DNA of 64,000 nucleotides from JAAYJT01 sp037445555 (GTDB lineage Bacteria; Bacteroidota; Bacteroidia; Bacteroidales; JAAYJT01), in assembly GCA_037445555.1 (NCBI GenBank), contig JBBIKG010000015.1, positions 1 through 64,000 on the forward strand. The letters are read 5' to 3'. Under the pieces are notes generated by a model that had not been told where the DNA came from, did not search any database, and saw only the letters and a program-made list of their open reading frames with translations. How positions within the stretch are numbered: the stretch's first letter is position 1; each line of letters begins with the position of its first letter. Positions 51,505 through 60,375 of this stretch are shown here, piece by piece. Made by a program: the position numbers and the translations under genes.

Positions 51505-52515
51505 TCAGTTTCGTTTCAGTCCGGCAGCCTGGTTTGCCGTGATAGCCACCAGGTTGACGATATCGCTCACCGAGCATCCGCGTGAAAGGTCATTGATCGG
51601 GGCTGCCAGGCCCTGAAGTATTGGACCGACGGCTTCGGCGCCTGATAAGCGCTGCACAAGCTTATAGGCGATATTTCCTGACTGAAGGTCAGGAAAAACG
51701 AGCACATTGGCCTTACCGGCCACCTTGCTGTCCGGTGATTTGCTTCTGCCTACGGAAGCAACTATAGCGGCGTCGGCCTGCAGTTCGCCGTCAATCATAA
51801 GTCCGGGGCTGGTTTCACGGGCTATGTGGGTGGCGTTGATTACCTTATCGCAGAGGGGATGATTGGCCGATCCTTTGGTCGAAAAGCTCAGCATAGCTAC
51901 CCGGGGCTCGATGCCGGCAATGCTTCGGGCGGTTTGAGCGCTGCTGAGAGCTATCTGGGCAAGCTCTTCGGCAGTAGGATCCGGTGTAACAGCACAATCG
52001 GCAAAAATCAGAACATCTTCAGGAGCAAGCGGTTGATTTTCGAAAATCATCAGAAAAGCCCCTGACACAACGCTGATACCCGGAAGTGTTTTCACAATTT
52101 GAAATGCAGGACGCAGCACGTTGCCCGTTGTATTCATGGCACCTGCCACTTCGCCGTCCGCCTCGCCCTTCTTAATAAGGAGAACGGCCAGATATAAGGG
52201 ATCTTCAACCAGTTCGGATGCTTTTTCCGGGGTCATCCCTTTATGTTTTCTAAGCTCAAATAGCATTTCGGCAAATTCTTTACGCCGTGGATTATTCCTG
52301 GGATCCAAAATGTTGGCCTCGGCGATATAAGATAAATTGTCTCGGGCAGCCATGCGTAATATCTCGTCGCGAGCTCCCAGCAAAATGATTTTTGCAAGTT
52401 TTTTATGCAATATGATGTCAGCGGCCTTGAGGGTGCGGAGCTCTGTTCCTTCGGGCAGCACAATGGTTTTATAGCTTTTTCTGGCTCTTTCTATTATGGA
52501 TTCAAGTAGCGTCAT
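51505..52515 (-). CDS. pta: Phosphate acetyltransferase
   Basis: The 336-residue enzyme exchanges CoA of acetyl-CoA for phosphate, making acetyl phosphate for AckA. It is the short, single-domain Pta (no N-terminal DRTGG part). Landmarks are ARKSYKTIVLPEGTELRTLKAA near 10-31, GEVAGAMNTTGNVLRPAFQI near 133-152, and DGELQADAAIVASVGRSKSP near 240-259. I chose the ATG at 52515; the earlier in-frame TTG-type start at 52647 lies upstream of the transcription start set by the promoter at 52571-52603. Being first of the pta-dehydrogenase-ackA unit, it decides expression of all three. Confidence 0.96.
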   Translation of the reverse strand: MTLLESIIERARKSYKTIVLPEGTELRTLKAADIILHKKLAKIILLGARDEILRMAARDNLSYIAEANILDPRNNPRRKEFAEMLFELRKHKGMTPEKASELVEDPLYLAVLLIKKGEADGEVAGAMNTTGNVLRPAFQIVKTLPGISVVSGAFLMIFENQPLAPEDVLIFADCAVTPDPTAEELAQIALSSAQTARSIAGIEPRVAMLSFSTKGSANHPLCDKVINATHIARETSPGLMIDGELQADAAIVASVGRSKSPDSKVAGKANVLVFPDLQSGNIAYKLVQRLSGAEAVGPILQGLAAPINDLSRGCSVSDIVNLVAITANQAAGLKRN

Positions 52516-52570
52516 TATCGGGATAGGTAGGTAGGTTAAGAATATAAGTCGATTCAATATGACAGGAGTG

Positions 52571-52603
52571 CAAAAGTAGCATTTATTCCAGCATGTTTTC
52601 AAA
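52571..52603 (-). promoter_or_regulatory. Promoter of the pta operon (TTTG-N21-TACTTTTG)
   Basis: On the minus strand a TTTG (52600-52603) and a perfect -7 box TACTTTTG (52571-52578) are 21 bases apart, the consensus spacing. Transcription would begin around 52564, 50 bases before the pta ATG. Confidence 0.8.
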
Positions 52604-52663
52604 CTTAAATCCAATATATATGACAAAAAACCTTCATCGTGCCGCATACACCGGGCGGTTTTG

Positions 52664-52671
52664 TAATTTTG
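52664..52671 (+). promoter_or_regulatory. -7 promoter box of the DUF4271 gene
   Basis: TAATTTTG is a perfect -7 match, 40 bases before the DUF4271 start. It is divergent from the pta promoter. Confidence 0.6.
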
Positions 52672-52711
52672 CCTTTAGTTAGCAATCTGCCATAGTGTAA
52701 TCGCATCGGAT

Positions 52712-53629
52712 ATGGCAAATCGCTCAACTTCATTGCCAACCTCTGACATGCAAAACCCAGGTGAACATTTGTGGCCCAATGATAACACACCGAAGATCGA
52801 CTCTTCATTTTACCGGTCATATATCGAACCTTCGCACGCTGATTCCATAACGTTTCTAGGCCCATTGGGCCAGCGCCCTGAAGAGCAACAGATGACGGCG
52901 ATTGCTGACAAAAAGATAGACCGGTCTGTTCGTATGGACGCTGGAACCATCAGAGAAAGCCAAACCCCTGATTGGATAGGGATCGTGCTACTGGCTAGTT
53001 TTGTTATTCTGGCTTGGGCAAAATTTAATTTTGGCCGCCGTCTTCGCCAAATTGTGAGCGCCTGCATGTCACCAAGGTATCTGGGGCAGTTGCTTCGCGA
53101 AGGAAGCGTCTTTAACGAGCAGGTTACCTTAGGTCTGGGATTTATATATATCTCATCTCTCAGCCTGTTGATTTTATATATGCTCTACACCCTCGAACTG
53201 ATCAACACCGTTGAAATTCCTGGACTTGCGCTTTATGCAGGGGTCTTTGCTTTTATTCTGATATATTGGGGGTTTACGTCCGTTGCCAACCGATTGCTGG
53301 CATTTATTTTCGAAACGTATGAGGCAGCCCAGAATTTTGCCCTAAACACTCTTCTTTTTAATCTTACCACAGGCCTTGGGCTAATCCTCCTGCTACCTTT
53401 CGTTATTTATTCCGGCAGTAACGTCCTTTTATGGGCGACATTTGCCTGGGTGGCGGCAATGATCGTTTATCGGGTAATGCGTGGTGTATTGATTGGTGCG
53501 GGGCAAACCAGGTTTCCTTGGTATTACTTGCTGGCATTCATTTTTTTTATAGAGATTCTTCCGTTTTTGCTCATAGCAAAGGCAGTAATGATATATATGG
53601 ATATACAGGGATTGCCTTTTGTTGAATGA
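52712..53629 (+). CDS. DUF4271 membrane protein
   Basis: The 305-residue protein has a soluble N-terminal part of about 85 residues and then seven or so membrane segments from residue 88 on (IGIVLLASFVILAW, LGFIYISSLSLLILYML, LALYAGVFAFILIYWGF, and more, ending FFIEILPFLLIAKAVMIYM). This matches DUF4271, a Bacteroidota family. In many relatives it is followed by uroporphyrinogen-III synthase (hemD) and then rnpA; here rnpA follows after only 54 bases and hemD is absent. The function of DUF4271 is not known to me. It has its own -7 box. Confidence 0.85.
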   Translation: MANRSTSLPTSDMQNPGEHLWPNDNTPKIDSSFYRSYIEPSHADSITFLGPLGQRPEEQQMTAIADKKIDRSVRMDAGTIRESQTPDWIGIVLLASFVILAWAKFNFGRRLRQIVSACMSPRYLGQLLREGSVFNEQVTLGLGFIYISSLSLLILYMLYTLELINTVEIPGLALYAGVFAFILIYWGFTSVANRLLAFIFETYEAAQNFALNTLLFNLTTGLGLILLLPFVIYSGSNVLLWATFAWVAAMIVYRVMRGVLIGAGQTRFPWYYLLAFIFFIEILPFLLIAKAVMIYMDIQGLPFVE

Positions 53630-53683
53630 GCGGTGCATCATACCCTCATTGAAATTTCAATTGTCAGTCAGTATTCTTAATAG

Positions 53684-54082
53684 ATGGACTTTTCAAATCG
53701 GCTTGAGAAAAAAGAGCGGCTTACCAGCCGAAGAGAAATAGATCAACTATTCCATGACGGACATTCGTTTTACGAAGGGCAGTTCAAGGTATATTGGGCC
53801 ACTGCTGACATTGATCAGCCAACATCCATTCAGCTATTGATTAGCATTCCGCGTAAAAACCTTCAACGGGCTGTTGACCGTAACCGTATGAAACGATTGG
53901 TGCGAGAGGCCTACCGAAAAAACAAACACGGATTGCAGGGGTTTCTCGAACAAGCAAACAAGAAGCTAAAAATAGCGTTGGTATTTCTTGGTAAGCGAAC
54001 CCTGAAACATGCAATTGCAGAGCCGATAATAATCTTAATTTTGCAGCGTTTGATTCGCGAAAATGAAAAAACTGCTGGGTAA
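53684..54082 (+). CDS. rnpA: Ribonuclease P protein component
   Basis: The 132-residue basic protein helps the RNase P RNA cut 5' leaders from tRNA precursors. It begins RLEKKERLTSRREIDQLFHDG and carries the family signature RAVDRNRMKRLVREAYRKN near 65-83. Its length is typical. yidD overlaps it by 20 bases, so translation of the two may be coupled. rnpA followed by yidD is a widely conserved arrangement. Confidence 0.94.
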   Translation: MDFSNRLEKKERLTSRREIDQLFHDGHSFYEGQFKVYWATADIDQPTSIQLLISIPRKNLQRAVDRNRMKRLVREAYRKNKHGLQGFLEQANKKLKIALVFLGKRTLKHAIAEPIIILILQRLIRENEKTAG

Positions 54083-54284
54083 ACTTTTTATCTTACTGAT
54101 ACGTTTTTACCAGTATGCTATTTCCCCTTATCTGGTTTCTTCCTGCAGATACACGCCTTCGTGCTCAGAGTACGGGGTTGAGGCCCTGCGAAAACATGGG
54201 CCGTTTAAAGGAGGATGGCTTACGCTGAAACGGTTTGTTTCTTGTAATCCCTGGGGAGGAAGCGGCTATGATCCTGTTCCTTAA
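54063..54284 (+). CDS. yidD: Membrane protein insertion efficiency factor YidD
   Basis: The 73-residue protein has an amphipathic N terminus (KLLGKLFILLIRFYQYAISPY) and the family core CRYTPSCSEYGVEALRKHG (29-47) and GGWLTLKRFVSCNPWGGSGYDPVP. YidD helps YidC insert membrane proteins. The overlap of 20 bases with rnpA and the usual gene order support the call. No yidC lies in the window. Confidence 0.95.
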   Translation: MKKLLGKLFILLIRFYQYAISPYLVSSCRYTPSCSEYGVEALRKHGPFKGGWLTLKRFVSCNPWGGSGYDPVP

Positions 54285-54302
54285 TACGCTTAATAAGTCA
54301 TC

Positions 54303-56006
54303 ATGAAAAAGATTCATCGTATTGCCTTGTATTTGTTAGCAATGCAGGTGTCCTTGTTGTGTTTTTCCGCTACCTTCACCTTGCAGGCGCAATCAAGGAG
54401 TGATTTCGAAATTGCCAAAAATCTGGACATTTTTACAACTCTTTATCGGGAACTCAATGCCAATTATGTGGATAATCTGAACCATGGCGAGTTGTTTGAA
54501 GAAGCCATTGTTGCCATGCTCGAAAAGCTCGACCCTTATACCAACTTTATCCCCGAATCTCAAATCGAGGATTACAAGTTTATGACCAGCGGCCAGTACG
54601 GGGGCATTGGGGCACTGATACAGCAACGTGACAATTATGTGATCATCAGCGAACCCTATGAGGGTGCGCCCGCCTACAAGGCTGGCCTCAGAGCCGGAGA
54701 CAAAATTCTGGAAATAAACGGGAAATCAGCTCTCAACAAAACTTCGGCCGATGTCAGCGCCATCCTGAAAGGTCAGCCGGGCACATCGCTCACCTTGAAA
54801 GTTGAGCGCTATAGCGAACCAAAGCCTATGACTTTTCAGCTTGTACGCGAAACTGTCAAGATTAAGGACATACCCTATGCAGGGATTCTTGATAACAATA
54901 TCGGATATATCAACCTTACTGGATTTACCCAAAATTCAGCGCAAGAGGTAAATAAGACTTTCCAGGAGCTGCAGCAGCGCGCTCCGTTAACCGGCTTGAT
55001 TTTCGACCTCAGGGGTAACGGAGGCGGGCTGCTCAATGAGGCGGTCGATATGGTAGGTATGTTCGTTTCGCAGGGAGAAATCGTAGTTAGCACCAAAGGC
55101 AAGCTGAAAGAAAGCAACCAGGTTCATAAAACCCAACGCAGGCCTCTTGATCTTTCTGTCCCGATCATTGTACTGGTAGATAGAAATTCTGCGTCGGCAA
55201 GCGAGATTGTGGCTGGTGCCATTCAGGACCTGGACCGTGGTGTGGTTATGGGACAACGCACGCTTGGGAAAGGCCTGGTACAAAACGTCATCCCTTTATC
55301 CTACAACACACATCTGAAGGTTACGGTAGCCAAATACTATATTCCAAGCGGAAGATGTATTCAAGCAATTGACTATTTCCACGAAAGCGGGCAGGAAGGG
55401 TTTACAGTGATCCCCGATTCGCTCAAGACAGCCTTTAAAACACGCAACGGCCGAACCGTGTGGGAAAGCAGCGGAGTGGAGCCAGATATTGACGTCGCCC
55501 CAAACCAGTACAGTAACCTAACCATTGCGCTCATGACCAATTATCTGGTACTAGATTATGCCTCCTATTTCCAGAAAAATAATAAAACTATCGCTCCGGC
55601 ATCTGAATTCGTTATTACTGATGAGATCTATGCAGATTTTGTGAAATTCGTAAGAAACAGAGATTTTAAATACACTTTACGTACCGAGCAACTGCTTTTG
55701 CAGCTTAAAGAAGTCTCTGCAAAAGAAAAACTTCAGGGAGTTCTTAAAAATGAGATCGAGCTGCTTGAGGAAGAAATCAAGAAGCAGAAAGAAAACGATT
55801 TGGAATTGTACAAGAACGAAGTGAAGGATTTGCTGCAATCCGAAATTGTTACCCGTTATTATTACCAACAAGGCAAAGTGTTGAATTCCTTACAAAATGA
55901 CAGGCTGGTGCGAAAAGCCATCGGCTTGCTTCAAAACAGACAGCAATACGACTCGGTTATAAACGGCACAACAGGCAGCACGCATAATGAAAACAGGAAA
56001 GGTTAG
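54303..56006 (+). CDS. S41 family C-terminal processing peptidase
   Basis: The 567-residue protein has a signal peptide (LCFSATFTLQAQ), an N-terminal helical part, a PDZ domain at about 95-180 (PAYKAGLRAGDKILEINGKSAL) and an S41 domain at 190-375. The catalytic Ser lies in RNSASASEIVAGA and the Lys in TLGKGLVQNV, the Ser/Lys pair of CtpA/Prc enzymes. A C-terminal helical coiled coil of about 120 residues (KEKLQGVLKNEIELLEEEI) closes it. It cuts the C termini of periplasmic proteins. It starts 18 bases after yidD and may be co-transcribed with it. Confidence 0.93.
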   Translation: MKKIHRIALYLLAMQVSLLCFSATFTLQAQSRSDFEIAKNLDIFTTLYRELNANYVDNLNHGELFEEAIVAMLEKLDPYTNFIPESQIEDYKFMTSGQYGGIGALIQQRDNYVIISEPYEGAPAYKAGLRAGDKILEINGKSALNKTSADVSAILKGQPGTSLTLKVERYSEPKPMTFQLVRETVKIKDIPYAGILDNNIGYINLTGFTQNSAQEVNKTFQELQQRAPLTGLIFDLRGNGGGLLNEAVDMVGMFVSQGEIVVSTKGKLKESNQVHKTQRRPLDLSVPIIVLVDRNSASASEIVAGAIQDLDRGVVMGQRTLGKGLVQNVIPLSYNTHLKVTVAKYYIPSGRCIQAIDYFHESGQEGFTVIPDSLKTAFKTRNGRTVWESSGVEPDIDVAPNQYSNLTIALMTNYLVLDYASYFQKNNKTIAPASEFVITDEIYADFVKFVRNRDFKYTLRTEQLLLQLKEVSAKEKLQGVLKNEIELLEEEIKKQKENDLELYKNEVKDLLQSEIVTRYYYQQGKVLNSLQNDRLVRKAIGLLQNRQQYDSVINGTTGSTHNENRKG

Positions 56007-56057
56007 TCAAACCGGTGTCATAAATGATTCTTTAACAGGCTGTATCAATATTCGCTC

Positions 56058-56065
56058 TATCTTTG
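56058..56065 (+). promoter_or_regulatory. -7 promoter box of cdd
   Basis: TATCTTTG is a perfect -7 match, 50 bases before the cdd start. I see no -33 element at the normal distance. Confidence 0.6.
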
Positions 56066-56115
56066 TTCAAGTTAACGCAGCTGTGAAGAAAACAAATACA
56101 AACTAAAACTCAGGA

Positions 56116-56613
56116 ATGAATCAAAAAAACTTCAGCTTCAATTATTTCGAAACCGAGGATTATCGTTCGCTTGACCCTGCTGACCAGGACCTTGTGATTC
56201 GCGCATTTAATGCAGCGGGCAAAGCCTTCTCTCCGTATTCGCAATTTAAGGTTGGCGCAGCCCTGAGGCTCGACAATGGAGTGATCATCACCGGAAACAA
56301 CCAGGAAAACGCCGCGTATCCTTCGGGGCTTTGTGCCGAGCGGGTTGCGATGTTCTATGCCTCGTCGCAGTATCCGGGTCATGCTGTCGAAACCTTGGCC
56401 GTAGTAGCTTACACCGATCTGGCCAGGCTTGACTCAGTGGTGCCGCCCTGCGGTGCATGCCGGCAGGTGCTAGCTGAATACCAGCATCTGGGAAATAACA
56501 AAATCAGGATTATCATGGCCAGCGCAAACGGAAAAGCTCTGATTCTTGAAGGCGTTGAGACGCTGCTACCATTTTCGTTCCATGCTGATTATCTGAAAAA
56601 AGCCAAGCATTAA
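56116..56613 (+). CDS. cdd: Cytidine deaminase
   Basis: The 165-residue enzyme deaminates cytidine and deoxycytidine to uridine for pyrimidine salvage. The zinc site is complete: the first ligand Cys with the catalytic Glu in GLCAERVAMF near 73-82, and the two further Cys in PPCGACRQVLAEY near 112-124. YSQFKVGAALR and the NNQENAAYPSG stretch are typical of homotetrameric CDA. It has its own -7 box and is followed after 9 bases by the ChaN-like gene, so the two may be co-transcribed. Confidence 0.94.
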   Translation: MNQKNFSFNYFETEDYRSLDPADQDLVIRAFNAAGKAFSPYSQFKVGAALRLDNGVIITGNNQENAAYPSGLCAERVAMFYASSQYPGHAVETLAVVAYTDLARLDSVVPPCGACRQVLAEYQHLGNNKIRIIMASANGKALILEGVETLLPFSFHADYLKKAKH

Positions 56614-56622
56614 AAGCATCTT

Positions 56623-57504
56623 ATGAAAAGATCCGCCATTATTTTTGCCGCATCATGTTTGTTTGTCTGGCACACGGTCAGTGCAGAAAAACCCGCTTAT
56701 CGCCTTTATGAAGCCAAAGGCAGCCCTACAAAATACAGCGCATTGCTGATAGAGGCGAAAAAAGCCGACATTGTTCTTTTTGGCGAGCTCCATAATAATC
56801 CGATATGCCATTGGCTACAATTTGAGCTTACGCGTGATTTGTTCAAAACCGTCGGCAGCAACCTGGTGACAGGGGCTGAAATGTTTGAGACAGACAACCA
56901 GCTGATACTCGATGAATATATGAATGGAACCATCAGGCAGCGAAATTTCGAGGCAGAAGCAAAGCTCTGGCCTAACTACAAGACCGACTACAAACCCCTG
57001 ATTGAGTTCGCCCGCGAAAACAAGTTGAGCTTTGTGGCCACCAATGTGCCGCGCAGGTATGCAGCAATGGTAAATGCAGGAGGATTTGAGACATTGAACT
57101 TACTATCAGCCGATGCACTTACCCTCTTACCCCCTTTGCCCGTTGAGTTTGATCCCACCCTGCCCCAATATGAAAAGATGGCCCAGATGATGGGGAACAC
57201 AGGAATGCCGGGGCATACCGCCGGCAACAACACCGTGAAGGCACAGGCGCTTAAGGACGCTACCATGGCCTGGTTTATCTACAAGAATCTGAAAGCGGGA
57301 CAGACGTTTATTCACTACCACGGCACTTTCCACACCGATCGTTTCGAAGGCATTGTGTGGTATCTCAGGCGACTTAATCCATCGCTGAAAATTATTACCA
57401 TCAGCAGTGTGGAAGTTGACGACCCGGCCATTCTGCCGGGCGAACACAAAGGCCTCGCAGATTTTATCCTGGCCATACCGGCTTCGATGACCAAAACCCA
57501 CTAA
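56623..57504 (+). CDS. ChaN family haem/iron-regulated protein
   Basis: The 293-residue protein has a signal peptide (FVWHTVSAEK) and the ChaN/Tiki-fold core: ADIVLFGELHNNPICHWLQFELTRDLF near 46-72, GAEMFETDNQLILDEYMNG near 88-106, and HYHGTFHTDRFEGIVWYL near 227-244 with conserved His. Family members bind haem or act as iron-regulated lipoproteins; here I see no lipobox. It is probably exported to the periplasm or cell surface. It lies 9 bases after cdd. Which substrate it has is not visible. Confidence 0.8.
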   Translation: MKRSAIIFAASCLFVWHTVSAEKPAYRLYEAKGSPTKYSALLIEAKKADIVLFGELHNNPICHWLQFELTRDLFKTVGSNLVTGAEMFETDNQLILDEYMNGTIRQRNFEAEAKLWPNYKTDYKPLIEFARENKLSFVATNVPRRYAAMVNAGGFETLNLLSADALTLLPPLPVEFDPTLPQYEKMAQMMGNTGMPGHTAGNNTVKAQALKDATMAWFIYKNLKAGQTFIHYHGTFHTDRFEGIVWYLRRLNPSLKIITISSVEVDDPAILPGEHKGLADFILAIPASMTKTH

Positions 57505-57580
57505 GCGGGAATGATGATTCTCAAGCTTTAGAAGGACATTGGTTTCGTAAAATAAATTTCACTTTTTTTCCTTTTATGAC

Positions 57581-57588
57581 TATCTTTG
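57581..57588 (+). promoter_or_regulatory. -7 promoter box of the M48 gene
   Basis: TATCTTTG is a perfect -7 match, 56 bases before the M48 start. A -33 element is not obvious. Confidence 0.55.
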
Positions 57589-57643
57589 ACAAGCATCACC
57601 GCTGTTGAAGTATTGACATCCTAAACTAATAGTACTTTGTTTT

Positions 57644-59107
57644 ATGGAAAGGACAAAATTTGTCATCGCTGCTGTTTTTATCGGGACGTTACTGCTGATT
57701 CCATCATGTGCCATAAATCCCGTAACCGGCAAAAAGCAATTCGTACTGATGTCTGAAGCGCAGGAGATACAACTGGGGCGCGATTATGATCCACAGGTAA
57801 TTGCAACGTTTGGGGAATACAAGAGCGAGGGCTTGCAGGCGCTTATTGACAAACGCGGGCGTGAGATGGGGCTGGTTTCCCACCGTCCTAACCTGCAATA
57901 TACATTTAAAATACTTGATTCACCAGTAATTAACGCCTTTGCCGTACCTGGCGGTTACATATACTTTACGCGCGGCATTCTGGCTCAGTTCAACAACGAA
58001 GCTGAGTTAATGGGGGTGCTGGGCCACGAGATGGGACACATCACCGCACGACACACCGTTAGTCAACAATCCAAACAACAACTTGGCCAGCTTATCCTGA
58101 TCGGTGGAATGATAGCCTCCGAAACGTTCAGGAAATACGGGGAGTATGCCATGACTGGGATGCAGTTGCTTTTCCTGAGTTTCAGCCGCGAAAATGAACG
58201 AGAGGCAGACCGCCTGGGGGTAGAATATGCTTCAAAGATAAGGTATGATGCCAACAAAATGGCCGATTTCTATAAAGTATTGATCAAGATGAATCTGGCG
58301 AGTGAGCATGGAGGGGTTCCAACGTTTATGTCAACCCATCCCGATCCGGGCGACAGGTACAATGCCGTAAAACGTGATGCAACCAAATGGCAGGATAGCC
58401 TAAAGTACCCGACATGGGAGGTAAACACTGACTCATATTTACAATTGGTCGACGGGATGGTATATGGTGAAGACCCCCGCCAGGGATATACTGAAGGCAA
58501 CGTTTTTTATCATCCTGATCTTAAGTTCAGGTATGCATACCCAACCGGATGGAAACTTGAAAACTCGCCCATTCAGGTCAGAATGGCCCCCGACGATGGT
58601 AAAGCACTCATGGTATTTACAATGGCTGCCCAAAAAACCCTTGACGAAGCTGTGCAGGCTACCCTCCAGCAGTTGCAGTTAAATGCCACAGTAAGTAAGC
58701 GGACTACTGTAAATGGCATGCCGGCAGTTGCGGTAATCTCCACCCAAGTTTCTCAGAATCAATCCACCGGGCAGCAGCAGGTAATCAAGGCGATGTCATA
58801 TTTTATCGATTATGCCGGCATGATTTACGTATTTCATGGCGTCACGATGGATACAGATTTTGACACCTATTCGCGTTTGTTTGAAAACTCCATGCTCTCG
58901 TTTGACAAACTGACCGATCCGTTGAAAATCAACGTGCAGCCTAAACGAGTTAAAATCAAACGTGTTCAGCAGGCTGCAACCTTTGCCGAAGCCTGTAAAG
59001 CACTTGGTGTGCCCACATCACAGCTTGAAGAAATTTCATTCCTGAATCACATGGAGCTTAATGATAAGGTTGCCCCCGGCACCTTGATTAAAACAATAGG
59101 ATATTAA
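57644..59107 (+). CDS. M48 family zinc metalloprotease lipoprotein
   Basis: The 487-residue protein has a lipoprotein signal (LLLIPSC, Cys near 23) followed by INPVTGKKQFVLMSEAQEI, typical of the BepA/YfgC-type M48 family. The HExxH motif is in LGHEMGHITARH near 129, and the third zinc ligand Glu is in NEREADRLGVEYA near 190. The C-terminal half (from about 285) has a PsbP/DUF-like part and a terminal segment resembling a short LysM (EISFLNHMELNDKVAPGTLI). It probably trims or helps fold outer-membrane proteins, such as LptD. It faces the convergent rtcB gene. Confidence 0.92.
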   Translation: MERTKFVIAAVFIGTLLLIPSCAINPVTGKKQFVLMSEAQEIQLGRDYDPQVIATFGEYKSEGLQALIDKRGREMGLVSHRPNLQYTFKILDSPVINAFAVPGGYIYFTRGILAQFNNEAELMGVLGHEMGHITARHTVSQQSKQQLGQLILIGGMIASETFRKYGEYAMTGMQLLFLSFSRENEREADRLGVEYASKIRYDANKMADFYKVLIKMNLASEHGGVPTFMSTHPDPGDRYNAVKRDATKWQDSLKYPTWEVNTDSYLQLVDGMVYGEDPRQGYTEGNVFYHPDLKFRYAYPTGWKLENSPIQVRMAPDDGKALMVFTMAAQKTLDEAVQATLQQLQLNATVSKRTTVNGMPAVAVISTQVSQNQSTGQQQVIKAMSYFIDYAGMIYVFHGVTMDTDFDTYSRLFENSMLSFDKLTDPLKINVQPKRVKIKRVQQAATFAEACKALGVPTSQLEEISFLNHMELNDKVAPGTLIKTIGY

Positions 59108-59115
59108 CCGTTTGC

Positions 59116-59137
59116 CTGCCCTTGTGTGACAGGGCAG
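59116..59137. repeat. Inverted repeat between M48 and rtcB genes
   Basis: CTGCCCT (59116-59122) and AGGGCAG (59131-59137) form a perfect 7-bp stem with an 8-base loop, 9 bases after the M48 stop. It lacks a T run but lies between convergent genes and may help end transcription. Confidence 0.5.
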
Positions 59138-59181
59138 CTCCAGCCGAAAGACTTCTGAATGGCTTAGCTTAGCTCATCTAC

Positions 59182-60363
59182 CTAACCTTTTACCACGGCT
59201 AAAGGTTGAAGCTCTATCACCGGTTCGACAAGGTCGGTCTGATTCTGCATTACCAGGCCTATGTCCTTGTAGGCACTGGCGGCTTCCTCGAGGTCATCTG
59301 CGGTTTGCAGGCTATGAATGATCCCTTTCTCTTCGAGACGCCGGGCTTCAGTTTCAAGATCAAGCCGGCGGATGGCTTCTTTACGGCCCATGACGCGGCC
59401 TGCACCATGTGAGCAGCTCTGAAAGCTTTCGGCTGATCCTTTGCCTTTCACAATATAGCTCCGGGCGCCCTGGCTACCGGGGATAATACCCATCTCACCG
59501 AGGCCGGCGCGTGTAGCCCCTTTGCGATGAACAAAAACTTCCTTGCCAAAGTGTTTCTCGGCAATCGCATAGTTATGGGCAATGTTTATATGTTCCGTCT
59601 GCTCAAAAGGCAAAAAACTACAAGCAGTGAAATCGCTCAGTATACCACTCACCATCTGCATCATGTATTTTCGGTTGGAGTATGCAAAATTTAAGCAGTA
59701 ATTCATTTCGCTGATATATCGCCTGCCTTCGACGGAATCGATGGGCAAATAGGCAAGCTGCATTTTTTTCATCTGTGGCATACCCCACCTATCGTTGAGT
59801 TGCCCGGCAAGCTTGTTGTAATGATCGGCCACCTGTTTCCCTATATTTCGGCTGCCCGAATGTATCATAAGCCAGATATGCCCATCAGAACCTTTCTGTA
59901 TTTCAATGAAATGATTTCCTCCGCCAAGAGTGCCAACCTGATGCAAGGCGCTGGCATATTCGCGTGATGTTACCGGTAATTCGCCCACTTCATACCCCTG
60001 CGGCATCAGTTCTTTCTTTTGTGGCTTTTTATGATGGTTGAAACCAAGCGGAATTGTCTCTTTTACTTTACTGATCACCCGTTTCAATGTTTCTCGGTCT
60101 ATTGTGTGGAGAGAAGTCTTTATAGCACATATTCCGCAACCGATATCCACTCCGACGGCATTCGGAATAATGACTCCGAGGGTAGCCAACACCCCACCGA
60201 TTGGCATACCATAGCCTTCGTGACAGTCGGGCATGATAGCCACATGATGGTGGGCAAAAGGCAGACTGGCAAGATTACGGGCCTGGCTGAGAGCACCTTC
60301 CTCTATGGAGTCAATCCACAGCTTGATAGGAATACGCTCACTTTGGATAGTTCTGCAAATCAT
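59182..60363 (-). CDS. rtcB: RtcB family RNA-splicing ligase
   Basis: The 393-residue enzyme joins RNA ends with 2',3'-cyclic phosphate and 5'-OH, using GTP and Mn. Family marks are VGVDIGCGICAIKT near 72-85 (metal Asp and Cys), GGGNHFIEIQ near 144-153, HSGSRNIGKQVADHYN near 163-178, and SCSHGAGRVMGRKEA near 323-337 with the guanylylated His. Length is near E. coli RtcB (408). No archease or RtcA gene is beside it. It is upstream of nothing obvious; MazG-like and the response regulator precede it on the same strand with short gaps, so these may be one transcription unit. Confidence 0.94.
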   Translation of the reverse strand: MICRTIQSERIPIKLWIDSIEEGALSQARNLASLPFAHHHVAIMPDCHEGYGMPIGGVLATLGVIIPNAVGVDIGCGICAIKTSLHTIDRETLKRVISKVKETIPLGFNHHKKPQKKELMPQGYEVGELPVTSREYASALHQVGTLGGGNHFIEIQKGSDGHIWLMIHSGSRNIGKQVADHYNKLAGQLNDRWGMPQMKKMQLAYLPIDSVEGRRYISEMNYCLNFAYSNRKYMMQMVSGILSDFTACSFLPFEQTEHINIAHNYAIAEKHFGKEVFVHRKGATRAGLGEMGIIPGSQGARSYIVKGKGSAESFQSCSHGAGRVMGRKEAIRRLDLETEARRLEEKGIIHSLQTADDLEEAASAYKDIGLVMQNQTDLVEPVIELQPLAVVKG

Positions 60364-60375
60364 AGGCGACCCATG

